Origin: Oopsacas minuta
Lineage: Eukaryota; Porifera; Hexactinellida; Lyssacinosida; Leucopsacidae
Direction: 5' to 3'
Length of the DNA: 64,000 nt
Assembly (NCBI GenBank): GCA_024704765.1
Contig: JAKMXF010000329.1
Location: forward strand, 1 to 64,000
Shown here in pieces: positions 36,361 to 48,389 of this stretch; the first letter of the stretch is position 1; the number at the start of each line of letters is the position of its first letter. The notes under the pieces were generated by a model. That model made no database searches and was not told the origin of the DNA. It saw only the letters and a program-made list of their open reading frames with translations. The position numbers were made by a program, and so were the translations under genes.

Positions 36361-36506
36361 TTATCATTAAAGTTTAGTATAAGTAAATAAAACATGGAGT
36401 GATTTTTCAGTTCTCAAATAATTCGTATTAAGTGAAATACTGATCTATACAAAGTTGCGATGGATAATTTCACATTTCACCACATAAAAATTGTGAGACT
36501 AAACTA

Positions 36507-37339
36507 CAGGGTGGAAAGAAATGGATGCCCTACTGACCTAATTTATATTATGAACCCAAAACATTCTTGAAGTTTGATAATTACCATATTTTCATCAGTT
36601 ATGTATTTCTTACGTTTTGTTCTTTGATTTTGACATACTGTTCTTGCTTAGGAAGTGTATTTTATTTATATTATTTATCAGATTTGTTTATCCAAATTTC
36701 AGCTGATAATAATGGTTAGGGAGTCCAGTTCATGTGCATGAAGCAGGGCTGTAGGAATGGTATTAGGAGGAATGACCCAAACATGTGCTTCAGAAAAGTT
36801 AGGTGTGAATATTCGTACAATTCGACGATGGCTATCCCGTTATCAGAATGAAGGTTCCCTAGAAAATATGCATGGACGTGGACGTAAATCAAAACTTACA
36901 AAAGTTGTAAAAATCGTCATAGCCAAATCCATTTCCAAGAGACATCAATCAACACGGAAATTAGCTGCGCCGGCACATACAGCCAAAAGAGCACAAGAAT
37001 GGTGCAATACCAATTTAGTTGAGTTTTGGCATAAGAGTCAATGGCCAGGCAACTCTCCTGATCTCAACCCGATAGAAAATTTATGGTCTGTCGTAAAGCA
37101 AGAGATTGAACTGATGGACACTCCAACCAATATTTCAATGCTCGAAAAATACATCAAGCAGGCGCGGTCTCAAATTTCACCAGAAACTTTGGAGAATTTA
37201 GTATCCGGGATGCCAAAAAGGATGAAATTATGCATAAAACAAAAGGGTGGATATATTGGAAAATAACTAGTGTATTGTATTGTTGTATTATCACATTATG
37301 ACAAGAATAATATTAGGGCATCGATTTCTTTCCACCCTG
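36507..37339 (+). mobile_element. Tc1-like deletion derivative inside the satellite
   Basis: Left end cagggtggaaagaaatggatgccc; right end gggcatcgatttctttccaccctg, inverse with one mismatch, each flanked by TA (36505-36506, 37340-37341). The flanking satellite word actaaac-TA-caaagtgttgtc is intact in the next unit at about 37512, which shows the empty site. Confidence 0.92.
36712..37266 (+). pseudogene. Tc1-like transposase with internal deletion of the catalytic core
   Basis: A start at 36712 is followed by an in-frame TGA (36739-36741), then open sequence to 37266. The N-terminus holds the paired-like HTH (MTQTCASEKLGVNIRTIRRW, then GRGRKSKLTKVVK). Directly after STRKLAA the frame jumps to PAHTAKRAQEW, so the stretch with the first two catalytic Asp residues is missing without breaking the frame. 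The C-terminus WPGNSPDLNPIENLW ... KGGYIGK is normal and keeps the third acidic position. It can bind DNA at most and would need a helper transposase. Confidence 0.88.
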
Positions 37340-38679
37340 TATACAAAGTGTTGTCAGTCAATTTCAAATAAAAATACATATTCACTGGTAATACTGAACT
37401 ATACAAAAATTATAACTCAATTTCCAATCGAAAACATGTTAAGTGAAATACTTAAATAGACAAAGGTGTGATAGTCAATTTTACATTTCGCCACATAGAA
37501 ATTGTGTGACTAAACAATACAAAGTGTTGTCGGTCAATTTATAATGTCAACACATATTCACTGGTAATACTGGACTATACAAAACTTTATAACTCAATTT
37601 CAATCGAAAACATATTAAGTGAAATACTTATCTATAATAAGTTGTGACTAGTTCAGATGTTCACTATCAATATGTTTCCATTGAAATTCAGTGATAAGCT
37701 GTGCATAGAAGAATATTCCAATGAATATGTTCTGATAAGTGAAATTGGGTGACAATAATTTACACAATATACTTTCACAATTCAGTGTGGTGGAATGTGA
37801 AATTGAGTGTGGAATGTTTGTATTCACTTCCAATTAGTTTCTATGAGAATTCGAGTGAAATGCAGTGTATAGAACAACATTCCAGTGGATAAGTTGTGAC
37901 AATACTTAATAGTGTGTACTTTCACACTTCAGTGTTTTGAAATTTGAAATTGAATGTGAATTATTTGTATTGGTCAACTGTTCACTTTCTATAGTGTCAC
38001 TTAGTAATTGAACGAAATGTAGTGTATAGAACAATATTTTAGTGACTATGTTGTGACATTTGAAATTGAGTGACAATACTTTGTATAGTATACTCTCTCT
38101 ATTTCATGTGTTGAAATAATGAATTGTATGTGAAATATTTGTATTGGTCCACTGTTCACTTTCAATTGTGTGATTAAGTAATTGAGTGAAATGTTGTGTA
38201 TAGAACAATATTTTAGTGAGAATGCTGTGACATTTCAAATTGAGTAATAATACTTTGTATAGCATACTTTTTCAATTCAGTGTGTTGAAACAACACTGAT
38301 CAACTACGAGATTTCTTCTTGATTGATTGAATATTTTCTAAAACAAAAACTACGATAATTCTAAATTTACCATCAGTTTTTAACCAATTTGGCAGGATTT
38401 CTCGTTTTCAATAATTTTGATTTATTGTATTTCCATGGATATTTGGTGCTAAATTTACCAGAATTATTATTTCATGGAAACTATTTTTAGTACTTTTTGA
38501 GTCTTCTTAGACAAGACTTTTATAATACCTTTAACTAATATACTATATGCAATGTAACCTCATAGGTCGGCACTCACTCTAACCAACTTAATATATTAAT
38601 CTACATTCATGTACATTTTTGGATATTTTTGTTCCCTATTCTTTCTACAATCAATGCATCGCAAATGTGAAAATGATCC

Positions 38680-41600
38680 GCTACAATTGCAGAATCTTAC
38701 ACCCCTAACTTTTTTGATGTGGTCATAAATCCCTATATGCACCGTTCAAGAACTCGTTGAGAGAAGCTGATAGAGCTAAAGAACTCCAAAATCGGATTAA
38801 AATTGACAAAGTTACGAAAAATTTACTCCCTAAGTCAAATCCTATGGGGAAAATTGTGTTACTCACTATAGTCAAATTGTATTGATTTATACATTACAAT
38901 TACCATAGGAATGCGCACACTGTTGATAATTCGGTTATACACGCTTGTTACTCTATTCTTTCATGTTCATTTGTTCACTATTCAGTGTATTTCATTGCAG
39001 GTAATTCTTGTTACTTTAAAGGAAAGCTGGTTATTACATAATTCTGTCCACAACACTAAATATACAATGCAACATTGCATTTAATATTATGCTTGCAACT
39101 AAATTGCATCCTGTATGTGAAGTTGTTCAAACGTACCATACTTCCCAACTGTTCCGTTGGTTGGCGGGACACCACGATTACTCGCCCCGAATATGTGTTG
39201 ACTGCCAATGAGGCTAATGTCTAGCCAAAACTTGACAAAACCCTTAATTGCCCCTCTATTTTGTAGTCCAGTCTAATACAAATATGCTGCATCCGACGAT
39301 GTCCTGTTCAATTAGCCCCTTCTGTCCCACATTTTATCTTCACTCATGTTGCAAGTACGGGGTTGACACTTGCCCTGTAATATCTCGATAATGTTTAGCC
39401 AGTGCAGAGCAAAAGTATCAAGTTTTGGATAGCTAATATAATACGGGTGGTATTTCTTGCCTGAACCAAATGTGTGGGGTCAAATGTCTATTATAGATAA
39501 ACTTGAGCAAGTATAGTCAGTTTGTAACTGCAACACATTCTCATTATAACGAAGTGTTCTGGACTGGTACGGAACCCGATTACATTTCGTGATCTGCAGA
39601 ATTAGGATAAATGCGGAGTAAGATCAATACTTTCAAGCTGGAGGGGGTTTGTGAATCACTTTGTTATAGCGTGAGTTTAGCCATATAATTGATGTTAGCT
39701 TATAACGGAAGTTTACAGTACTGGGCCTTATGAGGTGGTGTAACAGGTTCGGCGGTCGCTCCGAACCAATAATTAGCAATTTATATTAATGGTGAGATGT
39801 GATGAATGCTGCAACAGTAAGTTTGTGATTCCTGCGTCCCTACAATGCCAGGATTATTAAACAGTCAAATCCGCTTAATTAGGACAAATTTAGGTAATCG
39901 AGTGAAAATCAGTAACTCACTCAAGACAATTTTCTCTTGATTTAGGAAATTGTAATAAGCTAGGTACTAGGTACATCGCCTAATTTGGGATTAATATGGC
40001 CAAATCAAATTCTATTAACTAGTTATTGTTATCGGAAGACAATATAATGATCCGAATGAGAAATTTTTTGATTATGGATGATTTACATAAATTTTCTTTA
40101 CAACCAACAATCACCTAAAGTATAGTAAAAATGTTTGAGATTAAACATGAGAAGTGTCGTAAAAATATGTGGTTTTATATGTAATTTCTATTGTATAGAT
40201 TTGTTGATGTGTTCATAGTTATACCAGCATCAATTACTTACAAAATTTAGTATAATTGGAATGCTGTTTGTCTGGTTACTGAGTTGAACAACAAATGATT
40301 TAGGAAAGTGGCATGCAAACCACCTGTAATTATTACCTATAATTAAAGAACACATTCCAAAAGGTCATACAATGTATTTCGATCAATCTTAAGTCAAGTA
40401 TAAAATGAATATCGGGGAAATATAACTAACAAATCCTAATTATTCGAGTTGTGATATTTCTATTATAAAATCCTTAATGGCAGTTGCTCCATCGTTTCAA
40501 CCTCTGCTGGTTCCTACAATATTTCCAGCTATTGAAGAAATGACCTTAAAACAACTTTTTCGTAATATCACTATTGATGAAGATACTTGTATAGCATGGC
40601 TCAAAAGTAACGGACTTTTAGCTACCGGGATGATGTGCAAATGCGGTAGAATTATGCGACCAGGAACATTTTCAGGTATTGCAGATGGAAAGGGATGGAG
40701 GTGCCCGGAAAAGTCATGCAAGAAATTCGCTTCGATGAGGATTGGCTCATTCTTTGAAGGTGCTCATATACCGTTAACTGAGTTGGTAGAATTTCTCTAT
40801 TTCTGGGCCGATAATCTGCAAACTACTGCCTTTTTACACAAGAATCTGGGCTCGGGAGAACATACTATAACAGACTGGAAGAACTTCCTCAGAGACCTAT
40901 GTGTTGAGGAATTTTTAGTCAATTCTCAACCAATTGGAGGGCCTGGGCATATTGTAGAAATAGATGAATCAAAGTTTGTACATCGAAAGTATTCAGGAGC
41001 TCGTATGCTATCAGGTCAATGGGTATTTGGAGGAATAGATAGAGAGACAAAAGATATCTTTATGATACCTGTTCAAGACAGGTCGGCTGCAACATTAGTC
41101 CCTCTCATCCAGAGATATATTCTTCCGGGCACTACCATACTTTCTGGCGAATGGGCATCGTATAATTCTATCCCCGCTGCAAGTTTTCAGCATCTCACCG
41201 TCAACCATAGTCTCAATTTTGTTGACCCTACTACAGGTGTACATACGCAAACAGTTGAGAGTACATGGGGTGATGCGAAGTAACGGCTGAGGAATTGCAT
41301 GACTACTAACCCCATACTATTAGATACCCACTTATCTGAAGTTTGTTGGCAGAAGAAATATGGAGAAGCTAGTTTCTCCAACCTTATCATGGAAATAAGG
41401 AAACATTATCCAGTTGTCTAACTGTACCATACTTCTGCTTTGGTGTTTCTTTTTTAGCAGTACTTGTTATATTATAGATTTGTAGTTAAAGTAGTGTATA
41501 GAAGCTCAATACTAATTAGTTACTCCAAATATAACTACTACCCATAGTAATATATCCAGCCATGGGGTGTCATTTATTTAATATTCTGCCCACTATCATA

Positions 41601-42265
41601 AGTAGAAACCCATGAAAACTTTGTTCCAACATTACTAACGCACCTGGAGAGAAGCTGGATCATAACTATGCGATTAAATAGTTCATGAATTGTTTCTAAC
41701 ATTGACACGAACACAAACGAACGATCAAAATTGGTCTGCCTTGGCCGGAGTAATACAAATTAAACTACCATTTTAGGAAACAGAATATATGCAAATATAT
41801 GTGTCATATCGGGAATTCGATTAACTAGGTCGAATTATTGAGGTACCACAGTATAAAATATGAAATGAAATGCTGCATTGTATATTTAGTGTTGCAGACA
41901 GAATTATGTAATAACCAGCTTTCCTTTAAAGTAACAAGAATTACCTGCAATGAAATACACTGAATAGTGAACAAATGAACATGAAAGAATAGAGTAACAA
42001 GCGTGTATAACCGAATTATCAACAGTGTGCGCATTCCTATGGTAATTGTAATGTATAAATCAATACAATTTGACTATAGTGAGTAACACAATTTTTCCCA
42101 TAGGATTTGACTTAGGGAGTAAATTTTTCGTAACTTTGTCAATTTTAATCCGATTTTGGAGTTCTTTAGCTCTATCAGCTTCTCTCAACGAGTTCTTGAA
42201 CGGTGCATATAGGGACTTTTGACCACATTTAGTAAGTTGGGGGTGTAGGATTCTGCAATTGTACC
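38680..42265 (+). mobile_element. Merlin transposon with ~410-bp inverted repeats, copy 1
   Basis: Long inverted repeats at 38680-39098 and 41851-42265 match almost throughout (start gctacaattgcagaatc vs complement ggtacaattgcagaatc). A perfect 8-bp duplication aatgatcc lies at 38672-38679 and 42266-42273, as expected for Merlin. The interior encodes an ISXO2/IS1016-type transposase on the plus strand. The insertion splits codon 9 of the CACTG-element gene and leaves its frame intact when removed. Confidence 0.95.
40477..41421 (+). pseudogene. Merlin (IS1595/ISXO2-type) transposase, 315 codons, two lesions
   Basis: The N-terminal zinc ribbon MMCKCGRIMRPG ... GWRCPEKSCKKFASMRIGS (residues ~52-90) recognises element ends in this family. 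The DDE core has HIVEIDESKFVHRKY (first Asp, ~residue 166), then GQWVFGGIDRETKDIF and a second motif ILSGEWASY, where codon 224 (41146-41148, GGC) is Gly instead of the catalytic Asp. Copy 2 keeps SDEW there. VESTWGDAK with the catalytic Glu is followed by TAA at 41281-41283. The same frame then continues RLRNCM ... EVCWQKKYGEASF ... EIRKHYPVV to TAA at 41419-41421. Start at 40477 is the first Met in an otherwise open frame. Both lesions make this copy inactive. Confidence 0.93.
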
Positions 42266-42988
42266 AATGATCCTGACTGTTTTTGTTATATTTGTGGTAT
42301 CTACATGTTGGATAGTATATTCAAGAAAATGACCCCGTTAATTATGGAACACTACTATCTGTATTTCGGTTGTAAAGTCGGAGACCAAGACAAACCATGG
42401 GCCCCTCACTATGCTTGTCGCACATGTTGTAATAACTTAGTCAAATGGTCAAAGGGAAATTTAAATGCTATGTCATTGGTGTCTCAATGGTCTGGAGGGA
42501 ACAAAGAAACCATTCAGATGACTGCTACTTTTGTTCTGTAAAAGTTCAGGGGCATTCTAAAAAGACTAAATCTAGGATAACATACCCAAATTTTCCTTAG
42601 CTTTGCGCCCTGTAGCACATGGCTTGGGAATTCCTGTGCCTAAAGCTCTTGTCGCATCTAAAGTCCAGGAATGTGTTGATAGTGAACCTGAAAATCAGTT
42701 TGATACATCTTTTGAGGTGCAAAGTGATGCCCCAAAGCTATTTTCACAAGAGAACTTGAATGATTTAGTCAGGGATCTTGACCTGTCGAATGAATCACCT
42801 ATGCTTTTAGGTTCGAGACTTAAAGAAAGAAACCTTCTTGAAGCAAGAACTACGTTTTACTGGTATAGGAATAGAGAGCAGGAACTTGAGCCTTTCTTTT
42901 CAATGGACACTGAATTGGTTTATTGCAATAATTTTCAAGGGTTGATTTTATCCATGGGAATGAACTATGATCCCAATGATTGGAGACT

Positions 42989-43627
42989 CAGGGGCGGATC
43001 CAGGATTCTCTTAGGGGGGTCCATTCGCGAGCGTAGCGAGCGTTTCTGACGGGGGGATCTGGGGGCTTGCCCTCCAGAAAAAATTGAATATTTAGACACT
43101 GAAATAGCGATCTAAAGACATTCATTCCTACAGCAAATAGAGAAATAATTTCAAATTTATTTGTCTTTTATTCATTATTTTTGAGACAGAAAATTCAATA
43201 CCATACTGAAGCTGAAGTTTGGGTTCCATTTTGATTCTCGATATGTTGGAGGTACAAAGATAATCATACAAAATACTTTTATAACTATTGTGGTACAGTA
43301 GGCCCTCGCTAATCCGAACACTACTGTTCCGATTGCAGAATTATTCGTTAGGATTAGTGAAATGCATTGAAACGATAGAATAGAATCTGGGGCTCATTCT
43401 TTCGAAAGTGGTACAAACGATAGAATAGCGTCCAACATGGGTAGTATTAAATATTGATCTGTAGTAGGGTTGGATATAAATCGTCCATATTTTTGAGTTT
43501 CAAACAATTTCCAAATATTGTAAAACACTAGGCGTTGTTCGGATTAGTGAGGGTCTACTGTATATATAATCATGGGCACCGAGGGGAGGGTCCTAGGACC
43601 CCTAGGACCCCCCTGGATCCGCCCCTG
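42989..43627. mobile_element. 631-bp MITE, copy B, inside the CACTG-element gene
   Basis: Ends caggggcggatcc / ggatccgcccctg. The body is nearly identical to 20592-21222, with a few substitutions and a short duplicated ctaggaccc near the right end. The uninterrupted gene would read gattggagacttttcattg, and both flanks carry gact, a 4-bp duplication. It disrupts the codons for DWRLFIDSSK. Confidence 0.92.
43296..43560. mobile_element. pogo/Tigger-like MITE nested in copy B
   Basis: cagtaggccctcgctaatcc is inverse to ggattagtgagggtctactg, with TA on both sides. It is the same 265-bp unit and position as in copy A, so it moved with its host MITE. Confidence 0.8.
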
Positions 43628-43876
43628 GGACTTTTCATTGATTCTTCTAAGAGAAGCCTCAAAGCGGTCCTCCTTTACAACGGAAACATTGTGTCGTCAA
43701 TCCCAATCGCGCATTCAGTTACCCTTCGAGAAAATTATGAAACCATGAAGTTACTCATTGATATGCTCAAGTGTGAAGAGCATAAGTGTCAAATTTGTGG
43801 TGATCTAAAAGTTATTACTCTCCTACTTGGTCAGCAAGGTCGTTATACAAAGAATCCTTGCTTTCTTTGCTTATGG

Positions 43877-44691
43877 CAGGGGTTTTCAACCTTTTTCCAC
43901 CTTACGCCCCCATTTATAGATGTGGGAATACTCACGACCCCCTTAATAACGAAACGAAATTTTTTATTAGAGCTTGTACTTAATATAACATACAATCACA
44001 CATACATAGTTATGAATGAAATTTTTCATTTATATTCTTAATGTCAAGGTTGAAACTGTTTTCTTTTCTCAACAAGTTGAGAATTTCTTGGCTCAGTTTA
44101 GAAAGACAGCATCTCAAATCATGTTCAACAATTTTAAATTGCCTTCGGAGTAAGTTCGCGTTTGAATGTTGCTTTTTCCAGCCATCTTAATAGTTGTTTT
44201 GATCTAGATTTCGTAAAATTGAAGTACGAAGATAAAATGAGAAATGTCAAGGGATATACGTAAACAAAATATATCTAATTGGAGTATTTATAGATTTAAT
44301 TTGTGAAATATCCATGTATAGTCAGTATGGAAATGATTCTTAATGTTTTCTATTATTTAAATTAAATCTAGCCACCTCAAGTTCCAATGCTATGATGCCA
44401 GTATCGTCATGAAATACAATACCAATGTCATATATACGTAAGTACAACCATTGTAGATGCGGTTAAAGCACATTGCGTGTATATAGCATGTACATTGCAC
44501 ATAGCAATGCACACGTAATAGACTGACAATGCATTTTGAAATCAGCTAAAAGTTGATAATTTAAATAATTTTTGACTTGTTGATCGGTAAATATTAATTA
44601 TGTTATGTAAATTATCTGAACTTTTTGCAACCCAACTAGAAAGCCTTCGCGCCCCCCTGGGAGTCGCGACCCCTAGGTTGAAAACCCCCTG
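43877..44691. mobile_element. 815-bp hAT-type MITE inside the CACTG-element gene
   Basis: caggggttttcaacctttt at the left and ggttgaaaaccccctg at the right are inverted. The 8-bp duplications gcttatgg (43869-43876) and gctaatgg (44692-44699) differ at one base. The gene codes LCLW just before and continues DS-stop-ADSQHYSRQEW after. Non-coding inside; a 67-codon minus frame at 44542-44745 runs off the element and is not a gene. Confidence 0.9.
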
Positions 44692-45863
44692 GCTAATGGG
44701 ATAGCTGAGCGGACTCTCAACATTATTCAAGGCAAGAATGGCCAACTAGAACCGAATATATCCCAGGAAGGGAAAACGTGAGATTTATTCCTCTTGTCGA
44801 TCCCCAGATGGTCATATTACCCCCGCTCCATATCAAACTTGATCTAATGAAGAATTTAGTAAAAGCCCTGAATAGGGAAGGTGATGCATTTAGGTATCTT
44901 TCTATAAATTTCCAGCTATAAGTGAGGCTAAGTTAAAAGCAGGTATTTTTGTGGGACCACAAATACGTCAATTATTCCGGGATCCTCAGTTCGAGGCAGT
45001 GCAGAATACCGTAGAAAGAAATGCCTGGACATCTTTCAAGAATGTCGTAGAAAACCTTTTGGGAAATATGAAAGCGGAAAACTACCAAGAACTTGTTCAA
45101 ACAATGCATGCTAACTATGAATCTCTTGGCTGTAGAATGAGCATAAAGATTCACTTTCTACATTCGCATTTAAATTATTTTCCTGAAAATCTCAGTGCCT
45201 TAAGTGAGGAACAAGGTGAGCGGTTTCATCAGGAGATTTGTGAAATGGAGAAAAGATACCAAGGCAAATGGAATACAAGTATGACGAGAGACTTTGTTGG
45301 TGTTTAAAAAGGGGCTGCGATACAGCTCACAATCGAATGTCAAGAAAACGGTGTTTCATTCCATATGTTCCATGTTGAAAGCTGTTAGGGATTACTAATT
45401 TATCGCTTACAAATTCCAAGTCAAATAGTAATAGTGTTGTTGTTTAAAACTTCTGATCACAATCATAAATTCAATCATAGTTATTTTATACTTCATACCA
45501 GATTGTTATATCAAACGCAAGATATACGTATAAGTATCACGGATCTCGGGAATCGTGATCTTGGTCAAAAAATATGGACAATACAAAATAAAAATATATT
45601 AACGATTAATGATAACTCTTATTGTTGTTATATGGGGTCGACTAATATACTTTTAGATTGTTCTTTGGGTTTGAAAACATTACGGTACATTTTTTAAAAC
45701 AATATATTCCTTGAAGTCAAAGAAATTTGAAAAATTGATTTTGAGAAAATCTGGACGTGTAGATAACAAATCAATGCCACATTTGAAATCAGCATAAAAT
45801 TTTCCAGGAATAGTTTAAATACATCGAAGAAGAAATTGTAATTTGAAAAAGCATTGCCCAGTG

Positions 45864-46225
45864 TAATGAATTGAATGTGGGATATATGTATTTGTCAACT
45901 ATTCACTTCCAAATTGTTTGGTTCGAAATTGTGTGAAATGCAGTGTAGAGAACAATATTTTAGTGACTATGTTGTGACATTTAAAATTGAGTGACAATAC
46001 TTTGTATAGTATGATCTCTTTATTTCATGTGTTGAAACAATGAATTCAATATGAGTTATTTGTTTTGGTCAACTGCTCACCTCCACATTGTTTGATTCGA
46101 AAATGTGTGAAATGCAGTGTAGAGAACTATAGTTAAGTGACTATGTTGTTACATTTGAAATTGTGGTATAATACTTGTATAGTATACTTTTTCAATTCAG
46201 TCTGTTGAAATAATAACTTGAATAA
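45864..46225. repeat. Satellite array, middle block
   Basis: Units with tgaattgaatgtgggatatatgtatt, gtgaaatgcagtgtagagaacaata, tagtgactatgttgtgacattt and aaattgagtgacaatactttgtatagtat match the left and right blocks. It is bounded by two CACTG elements. Confidence 0.85.
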
Positions 46226-48389
46226 CACTGCTCAACAAAAATTTTGTTGCATTTCTACCAACACTTGTTTTTACCTAATTTTGGGGCGCTGAATCCGAAT
46301 CCGAACTTAGTTTTTTCTGCAAGCTCTAGACTTTTTGCAAATCGAGATGTTTAATTTTTTTGCACAAAATTGAAATTTCTTGAAAATGTGACATGATTTG
46401 TCAAATGATGTTCTGCTTACAGTTGAATAACTAGCCTCAAAACAAAAATAGGTGCCAAAAATCTTTTATGTTGCCAATAGAATCTGTACTTGTAGACAGA
46501 TAGGCAACAAATGTTTAAAAAAATGTAAAAAACAACAGTTTTGCTGGTAATATGCATGTAAAAATTGATTTTCTTTTACAAAATGACATAGGAAAGAACG
46601 ATGGCAATCTACAATAGTAACTTAAAGCGATCAATGACGTGATACAAAAGATTCAAATATTCTACAACTCTGGACAAAATTTTCTCTTATAACTTCTGCG
46701 TTTGTACGCTTTGTGAGCACAGCCACGTTTAATGCCCCAACAATAGTCTGCCATCATATGTCGATCCCACCGACCTTGGTAGCGTTCTTCCACTGTCATG
46801 AGATCCTGGTGGAAAAGCTCTCCCTGCTCGTCACTGACAGCCCCAAGGTTTTCAGGGAATTCGTCCAGGTGGCTGTACAGAAGTTATACTTTATGCTCAT
46901 GTTGCAACCTAAATCACGGAACCCTGAGAGCATCTTGGATACAAGCATTTCATAGTTTGGAGTCTTTCTGTTACCAAGAAAGTTCTGTATAACATCCACA
47001 AAAGATAGCCATGGCGCTTTCTCCTTAATATTCATTTTCTGAATGAAGTTTTTGTCTCGAATAAGTGTACGTATCTGTGGTCCATCAAACACTCCTGCTT
47101 TGATTTTATCATATGACAAAGCAGGGAAAATATACACAAGATGATGAAAGGATTCAGTGTCAGGATTTAGGGCTTTAACGAACTGTTTCAGGAGACCTAG
47201 CTTGATGTGCTGGGGCGAAAAACAATTTTGTCTCTGCTTACGATCGGGTTGTGTGTTACGTTTGGCATGCTAGCTTGAAATGTTTCACGTAAGGGCCACT
47301 CCTTCTGTGCCCAATGTTTTTTTCACGTGATCTGCTGCCCCACATGCACAGATAACATGGAAATTTAGGGTATCCTTTTTGCTGACCTAGCAGATAACCA
47401 ACCATTTTGAGGTCAACACAAATGATCCAGTTCTGATCATGATATCCGAGTAAATCCATAACAATTCTAATGTCATCATGCTGTTACTTCAAGATAGTGG
47501 CGTCACTAACTGGAACAGCTGCATAAACATTTCCATTGTGTAAAAGAACACACTTGAGGCTGTACTTGGAACTGTCCAAAAACAATCGTCAGTCTCCTGG
47601 ATCATATGAGGAGATACCCAGTTGTCCGAGAAGACCAGGAATATCGTTGCAATATACCAGCTTATTTTCTACTGAAAAATAGGATAGAAAGAGTTCTTCT
47701 CTTTTTCGAAAAAAGGAAACCTTTACAATTCGATCCAGCACCTGTTTTTCTTTGAGCGTAGAGGCTAAAAGCTCAGCTGCTTGTTTGGGCAGATCTAAAT
47801 CACGTACTAAGTCATTCAGTTCTGATTGATTAAACTGCTGGTGGACAGTTACTCTGGTTTCACAAGAAGAATCTTCAGATTCTGATACTGTGTCTATTTT
47901 TTGATTTTCCATTCCTACGATCTCTTCCCTTTCCAATTCAGTTTCGTCATCATCAGGAAAAGCAAAACCACTAAAGATCGGAGGGGGAAGTCTATCAGAG
48001 TGCGGGACAGGTGATATAGCTGATAGTATACTAGGATGACAAAGCACAAACAAATACCCTTAACTTTGAAAACCTGTTGTGTAATCAGGCCTGCAAAATA
48101 CTCATTTACCACGTGCTCATCATTCAGCTATGACTAACAAATGTTCACAATGAATCCAGATGATGCATACAAAAAGAAAAATGGCTTGATAGATAAAGAA
48201 TATTTGGTGGAGATCAGAATTATGTACTAAATTAGTACGACAAACGAAAAAATGTAGATTGTCGATTAAATGAAAACCCGAGCATCAGAAAGAAACTGAT
48301 TGCAGATTTAAAATTAGCATCCGAAAATTATATAAAATCAGTTAAAAAGTCTAATGCAACAAAAATGAAAAAAAGATTTTTGAGCAGTG
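46226..48389 (-). mobile_element. CACTG-ended DNA transposon, copy 2
   Basis: The left end cactgctcaacaaaaatttt (46226) and complement of the right end (48389 backward, cactgctcaaaaatcttttt) match over the first ten bases, and gttgcatt/ttgcatta follows inside both. The flanks are satellite; triplets taa / tag fit a 3-bp duplication. 2.16 kb with one minus-strand gene. Confidence 0.75.
46796..48112 (-). pseudogene. CACTG-element protein, copy 2
   Basis: From 48112 to 46796 the conserved blocks are AISPVPHSDRLPPPIF, NQSELNDLVRDLDLPKQAAE, YCNDIPGLLGQLGISSYDPG and a weakened FLDSSKYSLKCVLLHNGN (candidate first Asp). WIICVDLKMVGYLLGQQKGY (candidate second Asp), FPCYLCMWGSRSREK and FDGPQIRTLIRDKNF follow. 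SFVDVIQNFLGNRKTPNY and GFRDLGCNMSIKYNFCTATW come near the end, where the terminal EQGERFH region is shifted (SVTSRESFSTRI). The N-terminal Cys/His part is poorly preserved. Several frame changes and at least one stop near 47480 make it inactive. It is about as diverged from copy 1 as from copy 3. Confidence 0.82.

Larger units (their letters stand above)
36420..38293. repeat. Satellite array, left block
   Basis: Diverged tandem units carry the recurring words cacatagaaattgtgtgactaaac, acaaagtgttgtc, ttcactggtaatactg, and then from about 37730 gtgaaattgagtgacaatactttgtatagtata and ttcaattcagtgtgttgaaa. Units are roughly 130-190 bp. The same words continue at 45864-46225 and 48390-48900, so this is one array interrupted by insertions. 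Confidence 0.8.
38654..45307 (+). pseudogene. CACTG-element protein, copy 1, exons-like pieces separated by insertions
   Basis: ATG at 38654 opens MHRKCEND, is cut by the Merlin element after 38679, and resumes at 42266 with NDPDCFCYICG. Copy 3 begins MHRNCRTHPDNFCYVCG, confirming the start. The zinc-ligand region CYICG ... FGCKVGDQDKPWAPHYACRTC is followed by NLNDLVRDLDLSNESP. YDPNDWR is cut by the 631-bp MITE (42989) and resumes at 43629 with LFIDSSKRSLKAVL, then CQICGDLKVITLLLGQQ and NPCFLCLW. It is cut again by the MITE at 43877 and resumes at 44700 with a CGA-to-TGA stop (44706-44708). LPPLHIKLDLMKNLVKAL and SEEQGERFHQEI follow to 45307. Candidate acidic triad: the D of IDSSK, the D of GDLK and the E of EQGERF. 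I do not know a named family; frameshifts lie near 42540 and 42600. Confidence 0.8.
38294..45863 (+). mobile_element. CACTG-ended DNA transposon, copy 1 (host of three insertions)
   Basis: The left end cactgatcaactacgagatttcttcttg (38294) matches the complement of the right end (45863 backward: cactgggcaatgc ... atttcttcttcgatg). The element sits in the satellite word gttgaaa-taa-tgaattg; the flanking triplets caa / taa are probably a 3-bp duplication with one change. Subtracting the Merlin element, the 631-bp MITE and an 815-bp MITE leaves about 2.5 kb, similar to copies 2 and 3. CACT(A/G) ends with a short duplication recall the CACTA/Mirage/Chapaev group, but I do not assign it formally. 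Confidence 0.7.

Noticed and set aside
41825-42034. 69-codon minus-strand frame, hydrophobic, repeated at 38920-39090 on the plus strand
   Set aside because: Both lie inside the Merlin inverted repeats; the shared frame reflects the repeat, not a gene.
45434-45697. 87-codon plus-strand frame after the CACTG copy 1 gene
   Set aside because: No similarity to copies 2 or 3 and no motif; it lies in the element's non-coding right part.
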